A DNA stretch of 64,000 bases from Voacanga thouarsii (lineage: Eukaryota; Streptophyta; Magnoliopsida; Gentianales; Apocynaceae), in NCBI GenBank assembly GCA_026120185.1, contig JANUWF010001101.1, positions 4,092,001-4,156,000 of the forward strand, written 5' to 3'. Both the position numbers and the translations under genes were made by a program. Positions 59,934 to 64,000 of this stretch are shown here, piece after piece. Every line of letters starts with the position of its first letter. Position 1 is the stretch's first letter. The notes beneath the pieces are model-generated. The model ran no database searches, was not told the origin of the DNA, and saw only the letters and a list, made by a program, of their open reading frames with translations.

Positions 59934-62900
59934 TGTAACACCCCGCTACCTAGGCCCGCCAAAGCCGGGGATGTCGCCCTGTCCAAAGGACAAAGGGTCT
60001 TTATAACTAGGTCACACAAATAAAATAGCGGAATAAAAATAATAATTTAACTTAAAATTTATTAAAACCCAGAATGAATCCAAGAATTCCAAAAAGAAAA
60101 ACAAATCCATAAATAAAATCATCCACTCTCAACTCCCCAAAGCAATACATAAAAATAAAAGACAACATTCTCTTCTAAGACAGATAACACTAGCTACTCA
60201 TCCCCACAGCAGGATCGACCTGAAATTATGGTAAAAAGAGTGATGACACAGAAATCTCAATAAGTCCGTGTGTGCTTTGGGTGTTCAGTGAAAACAGTTC
60301 GTGGATGCAAAGTGTGAAATCTTTATAAGAGAAATATTGGCAAGCAATAAACATTAGTCAAAAGCAAGAGTGGTGTTTCCTCTTTTTGAAACCATACAAG
60401 TGCACAATAAAATCAACCACTCATAAAGGTGGTCATGGGTTACCACACGTTGAGCCCCATAACCATATAATGGTCAAAATGCCACACTTTGTGCAGACTG
60501 ACAAAAGAAATACTGGCAAGCAATGAATGATGTTCAAAAACAAGAGTGGCGTTTTGGCTTTCAAACCATACAGGTACAACAAAATCAACCACTCAAAAAG
60601 GGTGGTAATGGGTTACCACACATTGGGCCCCATGTCCACATGGTCAGTATGCCACACTTTGTACATACTGCCGGTCAGAATGCCATACTTTGTGCAGACT
60701 AACAAAAGTAGGTGATCGGCCTATTGGGCAAGATACTCCTCATTCTCTATATCCAAACAACAATCGGGTGTCCACTCCGGCAAAACACAGTCACTTGACT
60801 GAAAAGAACACTGCTAGCTCGGACCGGCATGACTAAGTAGTACTGACGTTTCTCTAAGTTAAGCTTATCTTCTGGAGGTGGCCTCCTGCCAGAAGACTCA
60901 CTCTTGCTCTTCAAAACTAGTACTACCAGTCTACCCCTGTTAGTACTCAACGTAACGTATCCCACTTGGGAAAAATGAACAAAACATAGTTCCACTTGAA
61001 AATGGAAATTAAGGTTTTCCAAAGTTTGGGGCAAAACTGGTTTTAGAAAGAATTTTAGGTTTTGAGTAAAACTGCCCCTTGATTTAAAATAATTTATTTG
61101 TCTGAAATGAGAATGGAAATAATCCTCAATTGCCTTTACAGAAATGAGTGACCATGCACTCTACATTTGGCTTGCCATAAAAAAAAATCATTTTTCATCA
61201 AACAGGTTTTATGCAGGAGCTTACCTGATCCTTGCTCACAACAAAGGTCTCCAACAGCTGACCTAACCCCACATGGGGTAAATACAAACCACAATCAAAC
61301 TCAAGCCAAAGATTTACTTTCACAAATAAAACTAACTCAACTTACTACAATCATGTCCCTAGTGTCCCAAGTTTTAAGGCTCGATAATAAATAAAAGGGT
61401 TTATAAAATAAATCTAGTTTGATATTAAAATAATTAGAGTTTGGGAAATAGATAATAATAAGTTGAAAGTTTAAATCTTGCTAAAATATTTTAGAGTTTA
61501 TTTGATGAAAATTCATAGGTGAAATTAGGTAAAATAATGATTTATTAATAATTTAGTTGTTAGAAAATAATTGATAACTAAAATTAGTTGAAAATAAATT
61601 TAATGAATCTTGCTTGAAAGATAATAAATAAATTTTTAATGGGTTTTGATTAAAAGATAATAATTAAATTTTTAGTAATAAATATTTTACTAATTATGAT
61701 TATTTTCATAAAGGCTTTATTTGATATTATCATTTTATATATAATATCTATATATTTTATTTTTCTAGCAAAAGCTATTATTTATTTGACTAAAATATCC
61801 TTATTATATATAATAATCGAAATTTACCCCTCCTAGGGTTTTTTGGAAATTATTAGCAAAATCCCATTATGAAATATTTTATTCATGAAATAAAAATTAG
61901 TTTAGGGACAACTAGATCATGATCATACTTCTATGGCTAACCACAATCAGGGACATATACAATCCTTCAATTCATCAAATCATCCAAATCATGCATATAA
62001 GCATAGATCTAAATTTATCAAGACATGATCTAACCCCTACTAGCATAAATATGATCATGGCTTCAATAATCCAATATGAATATAAATCATATTCACCAAA
62101 GGTGACATAATCTCTAGCATACTTCATCACAAATACTACCTATGACATGGAGACGTGCATTAAACCTCAAATCATCATACAATCAATCAAGATAATCCAT
62201 CCATGCATAAATCCCATCTCTTTCATATTCATACATATATTCATGCTTCAATCCCAACAATACATACTCAAATCCTATCCACAATCCACCTTCTATCAAC
62301 ATCACCCTAGAGACATGAATCTAGAATTTAAAAGAAGAGTTAACAAGGATTACTTGATTGATGAATACCTTGAAGGAGTTTCGAATGAATCTCAACCCCT
62401 AGATGCCTAAATCCGTCCAAAGGAGATGAATGAAGCATGGCCATGGAGAAGAAACCATTCGGCCAAGTAAGTGAGTGGTTTAGCCAAGAGAGAGAGAGAG
62501 AAGAAGAAGAAAGCTCATTAGCATTCTTAAACACATATATGTTCATTAGAGATGAAGATTAGCGAAGATGAAGATGATTGAATAATCCTACCTTGAAGGT
62601 GTTCTTGAGCCTTTACAAAATTTCTGGTTTTTTATCCAAAAGTGCAAGTTGGATTTTGAAGTTTGATATTAAAAATGGTACGGATGGACTCACAAAAATG
62701 AATAGATGAAATCTGGAATTTTTAGAGGTAGTTTGAAGTGATTTGGAGAGGTATTAGGTGAAAGAAAGTAGTAGGTGTTCTTGGTGTAGTGTGTGTGTTC
62801 TTGGAGATTGAAGGGAATTGAGAGATTGTAGTGTAGCTGTCGAAAATTCTGAGGAAATTAGGCTACCCGAATTTCTGTAGGGTTTAGGGAGTTGTTTCTC

Positions 62901-64000
62901 TGATTTGGAAGGAAAAAGGGAATGTTAGTTGTCACAATTCTTGAAGAATATTTTTAGGAAGTGAATTTGGAAACTAAATATTCCAAGAATATCTTGATTG
63001 TTGGAGAGTTTTGGAAGTCTACCATGGCTGACTGTTTGAGTAGAATTTCGGTGGGATTAATGCTGGTCTATGGGAGCTTATGGTGGCCGAAAGTATGGTG
63101 CTTAATGGTGAAGAAGAAGTCTGGTTATTTGGGGAATGCATTATGGGAAGTTGCTAAACAAAGGTGGCTGGAATTTTGGAAATCAATCAAGCTAAATTGT
63201 AGGGATTTGTTGGAGAGATTTTTGGACAGCCATTGCTGAATTTCGTGCAGAAGCTTAAGGGGAACAATGGAGCTCTGCTACTGGAGGTTTAAGGAAGGTT
63301 TTTGCAGAATAAGGTTGGTGTTTCGGCTGGGAGAAAAATAGAAAACAAAACTGGAACTTGGACTGCCCAGAATTTTCGCTGGGCAGATTTTCGGCTGCCA
63401 TTTCCAGCCGACTTGCAGAGGGTTTGAAGGGGGACTTCAGGGGTTTTCAAGGCTGGTTTCCAGCCTTCTTCATGGAGGAAAAACATGGCTAATGTGCTGC
63501 ACAAAATCTGGAAGAAAACAGCTTGGTTTTGGACTCTCAAAGTGGCGATTTGTACAGGAATTTTTCCTGTTGTTGCTCCAGCTTTGAGCAGTCCGAAAAT
63601 GGCCAAGAAATTCAAATTGTAAACTGATCCTAAAGAACATTTTTCTGGCAGAATTTGGAAGGGAATGTTAGCTAAGAAAGTCGACATTTTGAAGGCACAA
63701 CAAGCTGGAAAATTTTAGCTCATTCCAAGAAGGAAGATAAACTAGCTAGAGGGAATTTTCAGCCAATTCACTAGAGGGATTTTTCCTCTTGGAACTTCCC
63801 ACAACTCTTCCACATTTTTCAGACCATAAGAAGTCTTTTACCAAGGCATTTTGATCCTACAAGATCACAACACTTTACTGAAATTTCTGGAAAGAAAATG
63901 GCTAGAATCACTTGATCAAACTAATAAGTTGAGAATTAAGGAAAAATCAAAGATCAAGGAAAAATGAATTCCCTTTGGGAAATTCGAGTAGGTAAGGGTG
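59934..64000 (-). mobile_element. Element G: LTR of a probable gypsy element, running off the window
   Basis: It starts TGTAACACCCCGC in the middle of a receptor LRR coding region. The preceding five bases are TAGTG, the expected TSD. Over its first 70 bases it resembles the inverted right end of F, including GGATGTC and GGGTCTTTATAAC, so G probably lies on the minus strand with its LTR 3' end at 59934. Splice-donor-like CCTTCAAGGTA sequences on the minus strand at about 62370 and 62595 would fit leader exons. At least 4067 bp are present without any recognised coding domain; the far end is not in view. An unassigned 132-codon frame (63687-63289, minus) matches nothing I know. Confidence 0.6.
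60330..60700. repeat. Tandem duplication in G, unit about 176 bp
   Basis: The block beginning AGAAATATTGGCAAGC at 60330 recurs at 60506 (AGAAATACTGGCAAGC). Both copies contain CAACCACTCA, GGGTTACCACAC and GCCACACTTTGT in the same order. In the second copy the last 31 bp are themselves repeated (about 60638-60700). Confidence 0.82.

Noticed and set aside
63289..63687. 132-codon minus-strand frame as a host gene
   Set aside because: No recognisable domain, no supporting neighbours, and it lies in the non-coding body of element G.

Overview
The window looks like intergenic nuclear DNA of a flowering plant, probably a eudicot. It is AT-rich and packed with LTR retrotransposons of lineages known only from plants: Ty1/copia including a Sirevirus-like element, and Athila-like Ty3/gypsy. 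It also holds a plant L1-type LINE and the remains of a host leucine-rich-repeat receptor kinase gene. No intact host gene, tRNA, rRNA or CRISPR array was seen. Species cannot be named from the sequence.

Layout. Almost everything is one set of nested insertions, and most boundaries can be fixed from TG...CA ends and 5-bp target-site duplications (TSDs). The outermost layer is the receptor-kinase pseudogene (57994-59933, minus strand). Its kinase exon is broken at 57993/57994 by element C, a Sirevirus-like copia element on the plus strand. C's 5' LTR is only partly in view (28286-28858). C's gag-pol is at 28921-33809, its env-like reading frame is split (34337-34622 and 44278-45633), and its 3' LTR (46957-57993) is stretched by two insertions. 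Element B (copia, plus, to 28285) sits in C's 5' LTR. A LINE (5945-7383 plus 15472-16769) sits in B's 5' LTR. Element A (copia, plus, 1-5944) and a palindromic Athila-like element P (7384-15466) both sit in the LINE. Inside B is a solo LTR (23241-25272). Inside C are element E (copia, minus, 34623-44277), element D (Athila-like, non-autonomous, 47093-53643) and a solo LTR F (54388-57579). On the right, element G (59934 to the window end) interrupts the leucine-rich-repeat part of the receptor gene.

All reading frames are decayed by stops, frameshifts or deletions, so nothing here looks able to move by itself. A, B, E and the solo LTR at 23241 belong to one copia family. P and D are related Athila-like families sharing LTR start, tRNA-Asp-type primer site and TATA region.

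The most unusual object is P: two inverted copies of LTR + primer site + gag (arms of 2870 and 2761 bp) around a 2.45-kb spacer with an env-like reading frame and no pol. Both outer ends are the U3 end of an LTR, and it carries a 5-bp duplication of the LINE target (one mismatch). This suggests integration as a single double-headed molecule. Its two LTR promoters point at each other.
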